Positions 32,902 through 46,291 of a DNA stretch of 64,000 nucleotides are shown here, piece after piece. The position numbers and the translations under genes are program-made. Below the pieces are notes generated by a model that was not told the origin of the DNA, did not search any database, and was given only the letters and a program-made list of their open reading frames with translations. How positions within the stretch are numbered: the first letter of the stretch is position 1; each line of letters begins with the position of its first letter. This DNA is from Iris pallida (taxonomy: Eukaryota; Streptophyta; Magnoliopsida; Asparagales; Iridaceae): positions 1,771,835 to 1,835,834 of the forward strand of contig JANAVB010016200.1 of the NCBI GenBank assembly GCA_029216955.1, written 5' to 3'.

Positions 32902-34192
32902 TGTTTTTGTGGTGGTCCATGCAGGTCAAGATAAATTGTTTGGTTACTTTACCGTACCAAGTAAACCTGCAAATAGGATTAGAAGTCTAGGATCTCATCC
33001 ACATACTTGACCTCTTTCCTCGATTCCATATTCGAACTACCGTTCGACTCATCGATTACATCTTGCTTGATTCCTTCTATCATAATCCTTATCTTTCCTT
33101 CGTATTTACTAGAGGTTAGGAAGATGACCCCTACTAGTTAGACGTGCTTCCTTGTCCCAAAACACCATTAGTTTAATTCTTTTAAGTTGGGTAGAATGTC
33201 TTATGACCTAGCAATCCCTTTGTCCTTGTGACCTATATTAGCAAGTTTACTTAGATTCTAGAATTTAGAGGACCCTAACCCATCTAGCCAACCAAGGACT
33301 TGGACAAGAAGACTATAGGACGACTGTATAGAGACCAACACAGGATATGACTTAGAGTCTTAAGAAGTTCAAACTAATTCTACTTTATTTCAATCTTAAT
33401 CTCACGTGCCTATATTTTTACTATCTAGACTAATGATGCTAATATAGCCTAGTATTTGCAAGCTAATTCTTTATCAAGCTGGTTCATGTCATATGTTATT
33501 GGAGGACTCCACTAACGTATTGTCTACTCAGAACCGGTACATGATGGTCTGATCAACCTAGTGCACTTTGGTTCGAATTATCTATCGTTCTACGTGGATG
33601 GGGACATAGCTAAACTTGTCCTCTAGAGTCCCATCCACGACTGCCTTGGCAACGCCTTTTGAATTATTCGATCGCCTTTGAACCACGTATTCGTATTCGA
33701 TAGCGCCTCCATCGAACTCTATATTGCTTTTGCCTTCACCTATTTTAGAAGGACGAAGACGTTCTACTAGAACTTCCTCTAGCCTCCCTATCGATTATGA
33801 CCATTCTCACTCGACGTTGCTATATCTACATCCTAAACTACTCGTCCTTTCCTCGACCCTATCAAATTCGTTCTCTTAATCGTGCTTTCAACCTACTCTC
33901 AAGAATTCATATCTACTAGGTCTATAACTTATTTTTTTCTTGATACCATATCATTCTCTATTGCACGATACTCTTGATTTAAACTTTAAACCCTTAATCT
34001 TCTACCCGTGCCTTAACACGCGACCCACATAACCATACCCGTGTTAAATTCTATGATTTAGATCACGATTTCTTACGACATTATTTTGTTGAAACATTGT
34101 CATTGTTTGTTCCCCATCGATACCCTCTTGTGTTTTCTCACCCCGTACTAATTCTTAATTTCGAGGACGAAATTCTTTTAAGTTGGGTAGGA
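32902..34192 (+). other. Internal region of the LARD-like element, no gene
   Basis: It begins with a leader containing TGGTGGTCCATGCAGG and ends with the polypurine tract. A second tract-like copy (TTCTTTTAAGTTGGGTAGA) is at about 33176-33195. No frame longer than a few dozen codons is meaningful. Confidence 0.7.
34171..34192 (+). other. Polypurine tract of the LARD-like element
   Basis: TTTTAAGTTGGGTAGGA preceded by TTCGAGGACGAAATTC, the usual pre-LTR signature of Tekay-type chromoviruses. Confidence 0.75.
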
Positions 34193-37100
34193 TATAAAAC
34201 CCCTAAATTTTCTACTATTTTTTAATATAAATTTGGTACTGATTATTTTTTATTATTATTGCACGTTGCGTAGTTGTATTGTACGTCGTGCGCGAAATTT
34301 CGTTTTTCGTAATTGCTCGACGAGTGCGAATATGTGCGAACGTACATATTTTAGAAAAATATTTTTTTCTATTTTTATAGTTTCAAAATAATATACATAA
34401 TAATTATTTTAGCTATCGTACCAAAATTTTCAAGTTTATTATTTTATTTATTTTTATTTATAAAAAGCCTTTCGTTTATAACAGTTATTAATAATAAATA
34501 ATATTTTTCGTGCTTACATATATATTTCATAAATATTTTATTAGTTTATTTTAAATAATAATGTAATTTTTGAAATTAATTATTATTATAATTTTAGTGT
34601 TCATAAAAATATATTTTAAAATGGTTGATATTTGTTTAAATTAATTATGATGATTTACAAATTTGAATTTATGGATGTAGATTTATCTATATTTAATTTG
34701 GATTGAATTTGGAATTGATTTGAATTGTTTTAAAAATTATTTAAAATAATAATTGAATTATCTAATTGGGTTTAAATAAATCCTAAATCCTTATCTTAAT
34801 GGGATTCCCACCTCTTATGAGAGGTACTTGCCCTCTTTTTCCATTATTCTCCACAACTATTCTTCCACAAATTTCTCCAAATATAATCGTGTCTGTGTCC
34901 ATCCAAATTCTTATTCCAATCTTGTTTACATTTACATTTATTTTTCCGTGTCGGACACATCCCGACACAATCGAATACCCAACCCTAAATCCTAGTCTAG
35001 CCTAGTCCCTGCTGCTTCTGTCTCCGGTCGACACCCGCCGTACCCAGACTCCGGCCTTCTTCACCACACGGCCACCACCAGGATCTCTACTACCACCATC
35101 GTAGCCGTCTACCTTCTCACCCGATCCCGGCCAACTCCGCCACCACGTCCATCCCGGAACCCGTGAGTCCCATCCAAACAACACCACCATCGCCAACAAC
35201 TTCGCCACCACGATAACCCGATCCCGCTTTTCCGACCAACCGCCGCCAGCCTCGTCAAACCCTCTGTGACCGGCCAACCCCCTTTGGCCGCACCGTCACT
35301 CCTGGCACCAGTCATAACCTCCACAAACGACCACAACCACCATCATCATCACCGTCGATGCCAAGACAACCACCGCCACCAACCCCGCGGCCAACAACCA
35401 CCGGCAAACCCAAAAACCAAATTTAAAAACCACCACCACCAATTACTCACCTCGCCGTCGAACGGAGCTCTGCCGCACTCCTCGGTCATCTCCGCGAGCT
35501 CTGCCTCCCTGCGCCTTCGTTGCCAGCCTCCTCTTCCGCTTTGCACGCCAGAGCGGCGATCCCCGGGCGGCCATCAGCGGCGGTCGCACTCCGCCCGTGA
35601 CGTTCCCCCAGCCACCCGGCTCCAGATCCGCCTCGACTCGCGAGCGCCTCCCTCCGCCGCGCCCTTGCCGACCTGAGCCTTTTCCTTTCCGCCCATCGAT
35701 CCCCTCGAGCCTCCCGAAGCCTCACTCCTCCGCTCACTCTCTCTCCCTTGTTCTTCCCTCTCTTCCCGACTTCCTTCCCGCCGCCTCTCTCTCCCGACCG
35801 CTCCCTTTCCATCCGCACCCTCTCTCTCTCTCCCGCACGTCTCCGCTCCTCCCGCTCTCTAAAAATGCTCTCTCTCTCTCTCCAGAGATGAGAGCACAGC
35901 TGTGCTTTTATTATGTTCAAAAATTTTTGGTTTGATGTTAAGTTGTTTTTTTTGGTTGCTTTCTCTTGTTGCATCGGTTTAATTGAATTATTTTTTTGCT
36001 GTTACTTTATCATGATTATTGTTAATGTTTATTATTTTTACAGCTATCTAATATTATGGTTAATATTAATTATTATTAATTTTAGTATATATAATATTAC
36101 AAATTAATATTTGTATTATTGGTATTCTATATATATTATTATTATATTATTTTGTGAAATTTATTTATCACTCTCTAGTATAAAAAAATGTACTTTGACA
36201 ATATGGTTATAAATATTATTATTGTATTATTTAGCTATTCTCAAAAATATAATATTTGGCTTGGAGGCTAAATTATTATTATATTCTCCTGGTACCTAAA
36301 AAATAAGTTTTGACCTAAAATGCATTTATGCTATTTTATGATATAAAAAAGGGTTATACATATTTTCCACCTAAGCAAAATATAGTTTGATAAAAGCAAT
36401 TATTTAATTGTTTAGTTAAACCATTTTACTAGATATAGATTTCAAAATATAAATAAGTATCTTTATATTCTGTTTTTCCTCGTATGTTAGATTTTAGCAA
36501 TAAAGCATCTTAGGTAATATTTTATTATAGCATGTATATAAAGTACTACTACGTTCAATATTTTATGTATTTTCCAAAACTATTTTTAACAAAAAGGGAC
36601 TAGACTTTGAAGGCCATAAATATATATAGTATTTCCTCCTACATATTTTTGGCCTAAACTTTAGTTAACCGCATTGGATTTTTAGTTAAATTTTTACCAA
36701 GTTATTAATATATATATATATAAGTAAGTTGTGTCTTTGCCATAAAAATGAATTCTTCCTATTTTCGTATTTAACCTGAAAAATATTTTGATGTGGTTCC
36801 AAACTATTATAACTATTTTCAAAAGTTTCATAAAATATTTTTACTAATAAAATATAGTTTTCATGGATTATAAATAGTTTTCTAAAAGAATCGTATATAT
36901 AATTTATCCCATCTCTTTTTATCCTTATGTCCGTAACCAAACCCAATATTTCTAATCCCTCCCAAATTCTAGACTACCTTATGTTAAACCTAACTAATTT
37001 GACCATTCTGGACCCAATGGAACTGTCCGTACCACCATCAGAGGTTATCTTGCACATTTGTTCACCAAAGTTGCAGTTCGTGCCACCTTGATCATTGCAG

Positions 37101-38467
37101 CACACCAGGCGTACTACCAGGCAAGACACATTGCCATTTGCTGTTTATTTATTTAGCTCATATTTCATACATTATTCATTATTTTCTTTATGCAAAATAA
37201 ACTGTGATACATGGCATAACCTGTTAGAACTTACTGTTCATTTATATTTTCTGCTATGTATTAGCTTTCTTACACATTAAACCTAGATTTAAGGGACCAC
37301 CTTGTGTGTTGCATTTATTGGCCTTGACACATTGTACCACAAAGTTGTGTGTCGCATGTAGAACACGGACATATGTGACTGGCTGGCCACCGGTACGTAT
37401 AAGCCGTGCGATAGGATTAACCCCTAATAGAGGTTGCATGCTTAGTTTGACTTAGCGGTTATAGAGGTTTTCTGTTGTGGATACAACATAGTAGGCATTG
37501 GGTGGGAAGGACAATTCCTTAGCGTATGGGCTTCGATGCACTTTTCCTTGTGACCCGGAAGCTTCGCTGGAGATACGGGATTGATGACCCATGATTACTG
37601 ACGGCCATTGGCGTTCTGCGGAACGTTATGCTCTTATTGATTGGGCCTCTGGTGCTCCAAGGGGGGACTATATCGATCCTATTTAGCCAGGGCCCATGCG
37701 TAGGAAGGATTGTTCTTAACTAAATTTTACTTAGAACGGTTAGGCTACCTTATCCGTTAGGTATGAGTACTTTTGGTTTGGGTACTTGTATCTGACAGTG
37801 GCTTGGAACAATAACTTGTCGCGGATTAGTTCGTCACATCTTGTCCTTGTTTGGTTGTAGGTGTGACTTACTACTTCGATGAGAAGGTATTGAACCTTGT
37901 TGGGGTCCGGATACCATATTAGATTCATAGCATGGAAAGATACGTCACCGTGAATTAGTTTACCATCTCCTGTCCTTGTTTGGTTGGGGGGATGGTATGC
38001 TAGTTCAATAGGTGTGTATTGGACCATGTTATAATTCAATTGACTTATTTATTTGAGCAGTATTTATTCAGTTTATATGGCATGATATTATGTGTCGTGT
38101 TACATCCCTCTGAGGACCTGGTTATCTTTCCAGGTGTGTGCTCTTGTCTTTCGCAGGTGTTCTAGCTCTAGCCGTGATCATCGCTATTTCTTCGAGGATG
38201 ATTGCACTTGGATCGTCTTCGCTTCGCTCGCCAAAATTATTTCTTTTCTCATGTATTTTTCCTTTACTTGTTGGTAGTGGATTTGTCTCCGCCTAACATA
38301 TTGTATCAAGACAATTTATTATCTTTATATGATATCTTTTATTCATTTATTTTTGTGTGGATGAGATTAGTTATGGTTCTACTGCATTTTACAGCTTACG
38401 TATATTTATTATATGGCTGGCATGTCTACGTTCCTAGTCCTACGTATTTTGGGACTGGGGCGTTACA
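34193..38467 (+). repeat. 3' LTR of the LARD-like element (4275 bp)
   Basis: It starts TATAAAACCCC and ends GGGGCGTTACA, with the same order of AT-rich and GC-rich (about 35000-35870) blocks as the 5' LTR. Confidence 0.85.
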
Positions 38468-40668
38468 GCCACAAGGGAGGCTTCACTTAAGAACTAAAAC
38501 TAGCATGTCAGAACATAACAAGAATAATAGCAAGAAGACATGAAATGTAAATAAGGCAACAATGATGAGAAGACGAGGAACTATTACGGAAGCCAGGTTA
38601 CAATCCCTAAACCAAACAAGGATCGAGGTTGTAACCCTTTGCCTGAACAGAACCGGGTCTCTAGCCATTTATTGCTAAGAGTAAAGCGTAAGGAAACATG
38701 TCCTGAGATAGCCACGTACTGGATCTAGACAAGACTAGATAGGATAGGACCCAACCAACATTCATGGCCAAGCAAAGAGTACTGCTTGATACTTTAACTA
38801 ACTAGGGTTATCACAAGCCTAATTACTAGCAAGATGCAACGAGATGTTCCAGTAGTCACAAGCCCTGCAGCTATCCAGGTTATCGAGGTGAGGTTCATTT
38901 AAGAGTTATCAAGAATTATTAGGTAACTTGGAGTGCAACACATGACAGTGTGCATAGTACTTGTTTCAAGGAGTGTCCCACATGGCAGTGGGCTGGAAAT
39001 ATGCCCTACTCGGCAGGCTATAAGTCCATCAGATGTGGCCGGGATAACGGGATCGCCTATAACTGGAAATATCTCTCTATATGAATTACTTTAATCAATC
39101 TAGTTATTAACCTAGTGAGATTCAATATGAATCCCTGACCGTGGTAACCAGGGATGCAAGTCCTAGACATGATACGAGACGAGACTGGTAGCTTATACGA
39201 GCACATTCAAGAACGATCACCCACGGTGTCAAGACAAGGGTTACTTAGCAAGTCAAGATAGTCGTCGCAATAATATATCAAGATTATCATGTTAGGTCAC
39301 TTATCAAGATTTCTGATCTTGTCAAGTGTGCGTTACGACGGACCACTATCAAGAATTATCATGTAAAGTCACATTGTCATGTCGTGTTCATGTAAGTGCA
39401 CCACGACGGTCCACTGCCAAAGAGTTGTTAGAGAGTGTACGTACCATACCAAGATCGTGTTTAAGGTTCCGAGAACATGTGCAACATAAAAAATAATATT
39501 ATAGGACCAGTCAAGTAAAGAGTACAAACAAGGTCACAACTCACACTAAGGACCATGGGGACAGTACGGATATTTGCAAGAGATGGTCCAAGAGGTCAAT
39601 GGGGTATCATGAAGAGCATGCACCCAAAAATGGATGTGCTGAGAGTGACATGCGCCCAAGGCTATGCGCCTAAGGGCATGCGCCCATATGTATGCACCTA
39701 GGACTAACACATCATATAGGGCATATGCTATGGAAGGAATGCACAAGAGAGTGCATGCGCCCATGGCCTATGCGCCCACAAGCATGCGCCTATAGTCTTG
39801 TGCGCCCACATGAGTGAGGCAGGGAGCAATGGGAAGCTAAGTTAGGAGCCATCTATACTGGCTATGTGGGCACATAAAAAGGGCTATGCGCCCACAGCAA
39901 AGGGATACTATGACTTAACACATATATGGAGTTATGTGCATAAGCAACCAAAAATTATTGGCGCATATAAAGCCATACGCCCACACTGAGGAAGGCAGGG
40001 AGCTTTGGCGCATATAAAGGGCTATGCGCCCAAGGCTGAAGTCACTGTGGGCACATAAAATGCTATGCGCCCACACACTGTTCTTCTTCTCTAACCCGAG
40101 AAGAAGAACCATGGAACCCATGAACTTCTAAAGTCCATAATTTACTCAAATAAATCAAAATCCGGGTTTGCAAAGGTCCATTTTGGGTAAAATCAAATTC
40201 TCTACAACAGAGAACAATCAAAACATGAAAATAATTAAGTTTGATAGATCAAAACCCAAGAAAAATAAGATTTAAGAAAACTTAGATCTACAAGAATTAA
40301 TCCTCCAAAACCAAAAATACTAAGTACTAAATAGTCTTAGAAGCTTGTAGGGAAGACAATGGAACAAATAAAATAGAGTTCCTCCATGAAGCAAGTTGCA
40401 CTTGCCTAAGGTGGTTGGAGAGAATTAATGGAGGAAGAAGTAAATGAAGAAGTAAAGGAAATAATGAAGAGAGAGAGAGAGAAAGAGTGGAGTTGATATT
40501 TATATCAATCCTCTCCACCTCTAACCAAAACCAAAATAAACCAAGCCAAGCAAAACCAAGTTAAACCGAGACCAAACCAGGCCAAGCCATGCTTAGACAA
40601 GTCAAAATATGGGTCGGGAATCCGTACACGTATACTAAAAATACGTATAACGGAAAACATGAGTGACA
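38468..40668 (-). repeat. Right LTR of the chromovirus, second segment
   Basis: It resumes the LTR after the nested insertion (GCCACAAGGGAGG...) and ends GAGTGACA. It carries the ATGCGCCCA array at about 39600-40080. Its right flank, read in sense, is TAGGGGAGGGTAAGT, itself polypurine-like. Confidence 0.8.
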
Positions 40669-41663
40669 ACTTACCCTCCCCTATAGTTTATATGATTACT
40701 TTAGGAAATACCCAAGCCTCTATATATGTGAACCCCCACTTAGTGGATGCATTTACATACACCCAACTGAACTGAACTAACCAATTTCCTCTATCCACTC
40801 TCACATTTTTACTCACAACTCACACTTGCTCACATGTGTGTGCCACCACAAACCACAACACCATAACAGATATCAGTTTCACTTTCTCACTGATACACAT
40901 TACCCCCCCTTACTAACACTATTATAATATCTTCTTTTGTTCACACTCAACTCTCACCTAATCTCACTAGTTCACTCACACACTTACATCTACAGACTCA
41001 TTTACATATATGTACCTATATGAATATTTTAGCTCATAACTATAGTCAATATATATATAAGTACCCAGGTTCATACCTGACACCTACTGATACTTCTTGG
41101 GGTTTGGTACTATTACATGGGTGAAGTAGGGACTGAATACTTACTATCAACAGTCCCACACATACACAGTCCACTCAATACAAATATTACACATTCCCCT
41201 TATGCCTATTTCAGGTCAAAACCCTTGCACTAATTTACCTCATTCTCTCATACTGATACATGGATATATGTATCAGTTCATATTCCTACTCTATGACTGA
41301 TACACAAATGGTATCAAACTAATACATGTTCATATATCACCAGGGACTGGACAAGCCCATGTGGACTGAACAGTATATGATGTGAAATGAATAAAAGGCA
41401 GAACCTATAGGCTATCCTATTGACTTATAACATTTAACTCCCTTATCTACCTACTCTAAAACCTGACACAGGGACTAACTTCCCTATTTTCTGCTACAGT
41501 TGCATTAACTCTTCTTCTTAACTTGATAACAGACCACCCCCTTCCTACAGGTCCTACATGCTGCTGTCAGGGGCAGCAGCATCTCCTGCAGGCCTCACAT
41601 TGCTCCCCATATTATATACACACTTACAAAGCCTATATAACAAACATATACTAATATAAGGAC

Positions 41664-41725
<62 letters not shown>

Positions 41726-41867
41726 CTCCCCTAGAATCAGTTTAACTGATAGGTGTAATTTCCTATGGCTAATACCAATATGGCTAACTGTTGCATATAT
41801 GCAAGTGCTACTGCCACACATTGTAACACCATACATTACATATGAATCCTTCATTCACCTTACTGCC
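40669..41867. other. Unassigned DNA between two LTRs
   Basis: 1.2 kb without a recognisable gene, CA/CT-rich at the left, with TGATACA-type repeated words. A (TA)n run occupies 41667-41721. It may be target DNA or the interior of a shortened retroelement. Confidence 0.5.
41667..41721. repeat. (TA)n microsatellite
   Basis: About 27 uninterrupted units. Confidence 0.95.
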
Positions 41868-43639
41868 TGTCACGCCCCAGAACCAGAATACCGGAGAGCG
41901 GAGGAGTGACTCAGCCAGCTACGTATTACGGGTAAATGAATACCGTATAATACGATCAATGCTGTCTAAAAGATGAGGGGGTGCATACTACATGAAAGTC
42001 TCACTGTGGTCACTCAACATCTATTGTCTCAATCATTCAAACAAGAAGCAATAATAAAGAACATGTAAGATAAAGTAGTATGGCGTCCCAAACGCTTAGT
42101 CAAAATGTTCTTGAGATCTGGCTGTACAAAACATAGCCAGATAGTGTAGCAAGGTATACACAATCGTTATCAGCTGCAGTCTGACTTAGTTACAATTATG
42201 TAAAAGTAAGTACAAGACAATCCGACTAACATGTCGGTGCCAAGTGGCAAAATGTAAAGTAAGTAACAAAACGAGCAGGGAAGTAAAGAACCCACTCGTG
42301 TCCTCCTGCGATCATCCCTCTAGTATTGACCATCCTAGAGGTAGAAGTAAGCTGAGTCCTCGGGAACTGGCTCTAAATTTGGCCATACAAAACCAGAGAG
42401 GTTAGACCTCTAATAGCAAGTACCACAAGGAAGCACGATATGAGAACTAAAACCAGTGATAAGAGTTAAGAATATAATAATAAGTCTCTGCTTGCTACTG
42501 GGATTCACACAACATCACGACACTTCAAACCAACTTCCCAACCAAACAAGGACAGAAGTTGACCCGTCATGTCCTAACATTCTGATCATCTCAGTAGTTA
42601 ATAGAGTAGGTACAATACGTAAACAAATCAATTTAACGACAAAACAACTACTACGGCTTGCTAACTGTGAGTTCCAAGTTATCCTAGAAATATGCAATAA
42701 GGATTCCTCAGTTCTTACTATGTACAAGCAAGGCTAGTCTATCCAATAATCAATTACGCCAATCATGAATTAGATGAGTCCCAATGGGACGCCCGTCCTC
42801 AGTGTACAGTAAATAAATATAAGCAGATACCGTTCCCCGTCTGTGTGGCAGATTTACAGTATCTGTGGGAACCAGCCGACATGTCGGGGTACTAATTGTC
42901 CTAAAGATGGCTGCCATGTAAGAACTCGGGAATCCATTCTCTCCATGCAATCGTTATTTTATTTAGCTTAATAGTCCCTATGTTGATTGAAATCTCATGC
43001 CGTGGATCATGGTCATTCAGAATGAGTACTTTCGTACAAAGTACGATATGCACAACTCTACAATGATGCCCGTGCGGTTAGGTTGTAGGTCTTACATAGT
43101 GTAATGCAACAATCCAACCAAGCCACGGAATAATCATGCCTTGACTGTAAGGTACACGTGCTGCTTTTATAGAAATAATTTGAAGTCTGCATGTATCCAT
43201 ATGCCAATGTTCGGGATCGGCCAGTCGATCACAATGGTTCATAGTTAATATGAACGTGTCTCATTAAATTTCAATAAGACGACCAGCCAGTCTCTTAGTT
43301 CCAACTAGGAACGCATGATCAATCGTTAGTCAAGGTAACAATCATTATCAGTTGTGACAAGGCATAAAAGTCAACTAGTATTCAGTATGGTCAAGTCTAT
43401 AACTCTCAGGGTTTAGTTCCAGTCACACTAGGTATCCATAAACCAATCAAGACACAGGGCACATTCCACACAACCATATATATTAAAATATTAACATATC
43501 ATAATTTTATCAGGTTCATGTCAAAAAGGCGTAAGGATATAATAGGAGAAATGCCATGCCGACATAAAGTAAATAAAGTATAGAGCAATAGGAACACCAA
43601 GGTTGGATTACGCCAAGGCTAATCTATACCATGACTAGT

Positions 43640-44110
43640 TTATGCCAAAGTTTTACGCTAAGTCCACCGGTTTACGCCAAGCTTTACGCTAAGGCAAATA
43701 CGCGCGTAAAGAAAGTACGCATAAAGAAGTAACGTTACTCGTAAACTCGTACGCGTAAAAGAATAATATTACGCGTAAACCAAAATCGCGTAAAGGAATT
43801 ACGCCAAGCCAAGGAGTACGCGTAAAACAGAGCTACGCGTAAAGAACAGGGTTACGCGTAAAAGAATAGAGTTACGCATGAAACACTGTACGCGTAAAGA
43901 ATAACATTACGCGTGAAACATTGTACGCGTAAAGAGTCGAGTTACACGTAAAATATTATATGCGTAAAGGGTCGAGCCATGCATAAAGGTTGCACACGTA
44001 AAGAGTCAAGTTTACGCACGAATGAATTTGCATAAAGAGTAATACGCCAAGCCAACTCGACTTGCGTAAAACAGATTCACGCTGACACGAATGATTGTGG
44101 GCGTAGAGCT
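43640..44110. repeat. ACGCGTAAA motif array
   Basis: About twenty copies of TACGCGTAAA or close variants, many centred on the palindrome ACGCGT, spaced 15-30 bp, in the LTR just left of the inserted element. Confidence 0.8.
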
Positions 44111-44140
44111 TGATGCTACGCGAGCACGTAAAAACGTGGA

Positions 44141-44145
44141 CGTAA
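44141..44145. repeat. Left target-site duplication (CGTAA)
   Basis: Matches 52050-52054 after the right LTR. Confidence 0.85.
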
Positions 44146-46291
44146 TGTCACGCCCCGATCCGGGAAATCGCTCGTCCTCGCTAGATTTTACCCGAATCAT
44201 CGTCCTCGCTGGGGCGTGATGCCGCACGAGCCTGGAGTTGCGCTCGTACAAGGCAAGATAATGGTTCACATAGTGATTATCTCAAATTCGTAACATAAGC
44301 AGCGGAAGGAAACAAAGTATAACATAAGAATTTCTTTTATTCATAATGAACTGAAGATTACAAAGGCTCTGAATAGCCTAACATATATGCCAATTAGCTA
44401 CAACGCTCACGATCTCTCTAGCTCACAAAGGATTTCATTGTTCCATACATTATGCCTCTTTATAGCCACCAAGTAGTCTTCGGCCGAACATCTCCATGTC
44501 GCAAGTCCGAACGCATATGCGGTAACTCCTCTTGAACGCCAAGGACTCCATGCCTCGGCACGTCCAAGCCAAGCTCTGCCCCGAGCCGATTATAACCTGA
44601 GCCTGCACATAAACTAGTAGGGGATTAGTGCTTTCGTCCTCGCTTCATACTGATCAAGACCCGCTCGCACCCAAACCAAACACTTAATCCATTTAGTGAA
44701 ACATGAAATATTATTTGGTGATCTTGCTAATTTGCCTTAGGATCCGTTTCATGGCAATATTTAACATAGTAACTTATATGATTGTGTCCCATATCGTGTT
44801 CCTGCAGCAGATACAGTTAGGCATAATCTGAAACATAACATAGTGATCGTGCTCATCTCCATCCCATTTCCTTAGCCTGCACTAGTTAGAACTTACGTAA
44901 GAAACCATATACTTTACGCAACATTCCAATCATAACTTAGACAATACATAAGGGTCGCAGGCCCTGCGCCTGCACCCAACTCTCATCTCAGCCCACCGGC
45001 CCTATCTATATGAAGGTCACGGTATTTCGCACAGTAATGGACTTGGCATCTCTTATGTGTAAGCCTACGATCACTTCGATACGGGTTGCTAGCCCAGTAT
45101 CCGAAGGATCCTAAACTTACGGATATCATAGCTTATCACAGCACTAGACGGTCGTAATCCGTCCGAATGATGTGCACCATAAAAACCACACATAATTCTC
45201 TCATAGGCCGAACGGTCCCGGTGCCCCGGTCGTAACCGTTCGAGGGAAGCCGCACCCGTGCACGGGCCATCCGAGTCCATTGACCATGCAATACGTACCA
45301 TAGCATACAAGTCATACATTCCAATCCATCTCGTGTTCCATAAACATAGTCCCGTTCCATAAGCATATTCGCGTCTCATAAATATAATCCACCATCCATA
45401 TGGGGAGCTCCGTCAGCGTTATGCCCCAACACATCCATATTGATGCACGACACCCAACGGCTTAGTCATTTCGTTTTCATATTCAGTACATACCATTCAT
45501 AAGTTATTCACATAGCCTAACTCCGTAGTTACTTAGTCTTTTCGTACATAAGTGCGCGAGGGCACGCTCAGCGCCGTAATCAATGTTCTACGCCTAGTAT
45601 TCAATGTTCTTGGAACCGTGCACATGATGCACATCTCAATATCGTCTTTCAATGTTCTATCATCATTGCCCTACCGTGACCCGTATACTTGATGTACGTT
45701 GCTTCAATTGTTCGATTGTTCAATGTTCTATCTTAGTGTTCGACACATACTTGGACCATTCGTCGCCGAGCCATGCTCGCTAACTCGATAACATCTTACA
45801 CATACCATAACATATTTTATTAGACGTGAAGGAATAGGGAGAGAGAGTCAAGAACCCACCCACCTTAAGCCGATATGCCTTGTCGTTTTGCCGATTGAAG
45901 CATCTCGCTTCCATAACTCGATCGTATAGCTAACTCCCGGACTTAGCCATTCCTTTGAACTACTCGGTTGATTTGGCCTATCGTGCCCATGCCACAATCT
46001 GTTGTAAGGCCACGATTTGGTTTCGCGGACACTTTACAGCATAAGGCAAAATGCCGACCGCTTATCGTCCAGCGTAAAAGCATAGCCTGCACACCAGATC
46101 AACTAAAATCAGCACTTGCTCAAACGGGATTTATCTTTTGCATCGATTCGATTCATAGATTCCAACCGACTCAAAGCTTACCTTTGGCCAACGTAACTCT
46201 TGCATCGATTCGCATCGATACTTTATCGGGTCAACGCAACTCTTTGAGTCAACGACTCATCGTAATGCACCGTGCGGAGCGGGACATTACA
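44146..46291 (-). repeat. 3' LTR of the non-autonomous element (2146 bp)
   Basis: It starts TGTCACGCCCCGATCC and ends GGACATTACA. TCACGCCCC at 44148-44156 and GGGGCGTGA at 44211-44219 form a 9-bp inverted repeat at its edge. It lacks a ~38-bp stretch present in the other LTR near 51705-51745. Confidence 0.88.

Larger units (their letters stand above)
28561..38467 (+). mobile_element. Large non-autonomous LTR element (LARD-like), 9.9 kb
   Basis: Two near-identical ~4.3 kb LTRs flank only 1.29 kb of internal DNA with no protein-coding capacity. The insertion splits the chromovirus LTR: flanks are GCGAC (28556-28560) and GCCAC (38468-38472), a 5-bp duplication with one mismatch. A chromovirus-type polypurine tract (TTTTAAGTTGGGTAGGA) precedes the right LTR, so the element is plus-oriented. 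It must borrow proteins from an autonomous relative. LTR ends are TA...CA rather than TG...CA. Confidence 0.85.
20221..40668 (-). mobile_element. Decayed Tekay/Del-type chromovirus (Ty3/gypsy), right LTR split by a nested element
   Basis: Sense order on the minus strand is LTR (38468-40668 plus 27990-28560), leader, gag, protease, RT, RNase H, integrase, chromodomain, polypurine tract, LTR (20221-22854). The left LTR lacks its first ~115 bases, replaced by element X. The coding region contains many stops and frameshifts and a scrambled RT segment, so the copy is dead. The C-terminal chromodomain after integrase identifies a chromovirus, and the gag/pol style is Tekay/Del-like. Confidence 0.85.
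41868..44145 (-). repeat. LTR related to the chromovirus LTR, interrupted
   Basis: It starts TGTCACGCCCCAGAACCAG, parallel to TGTCATGTCCCAGAATCAG at 27990, and the order of shared blocks (AGCCAGCTACGTAT, GGCCATACAAAACCAG, AGCAAGTACCACAAGG) matches. It is split by the element at 44146-52049, resumes at 52050, and is cut again by the CACTA element at 52127. Orientation is inferred from the relative. Confidence 0.65.
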
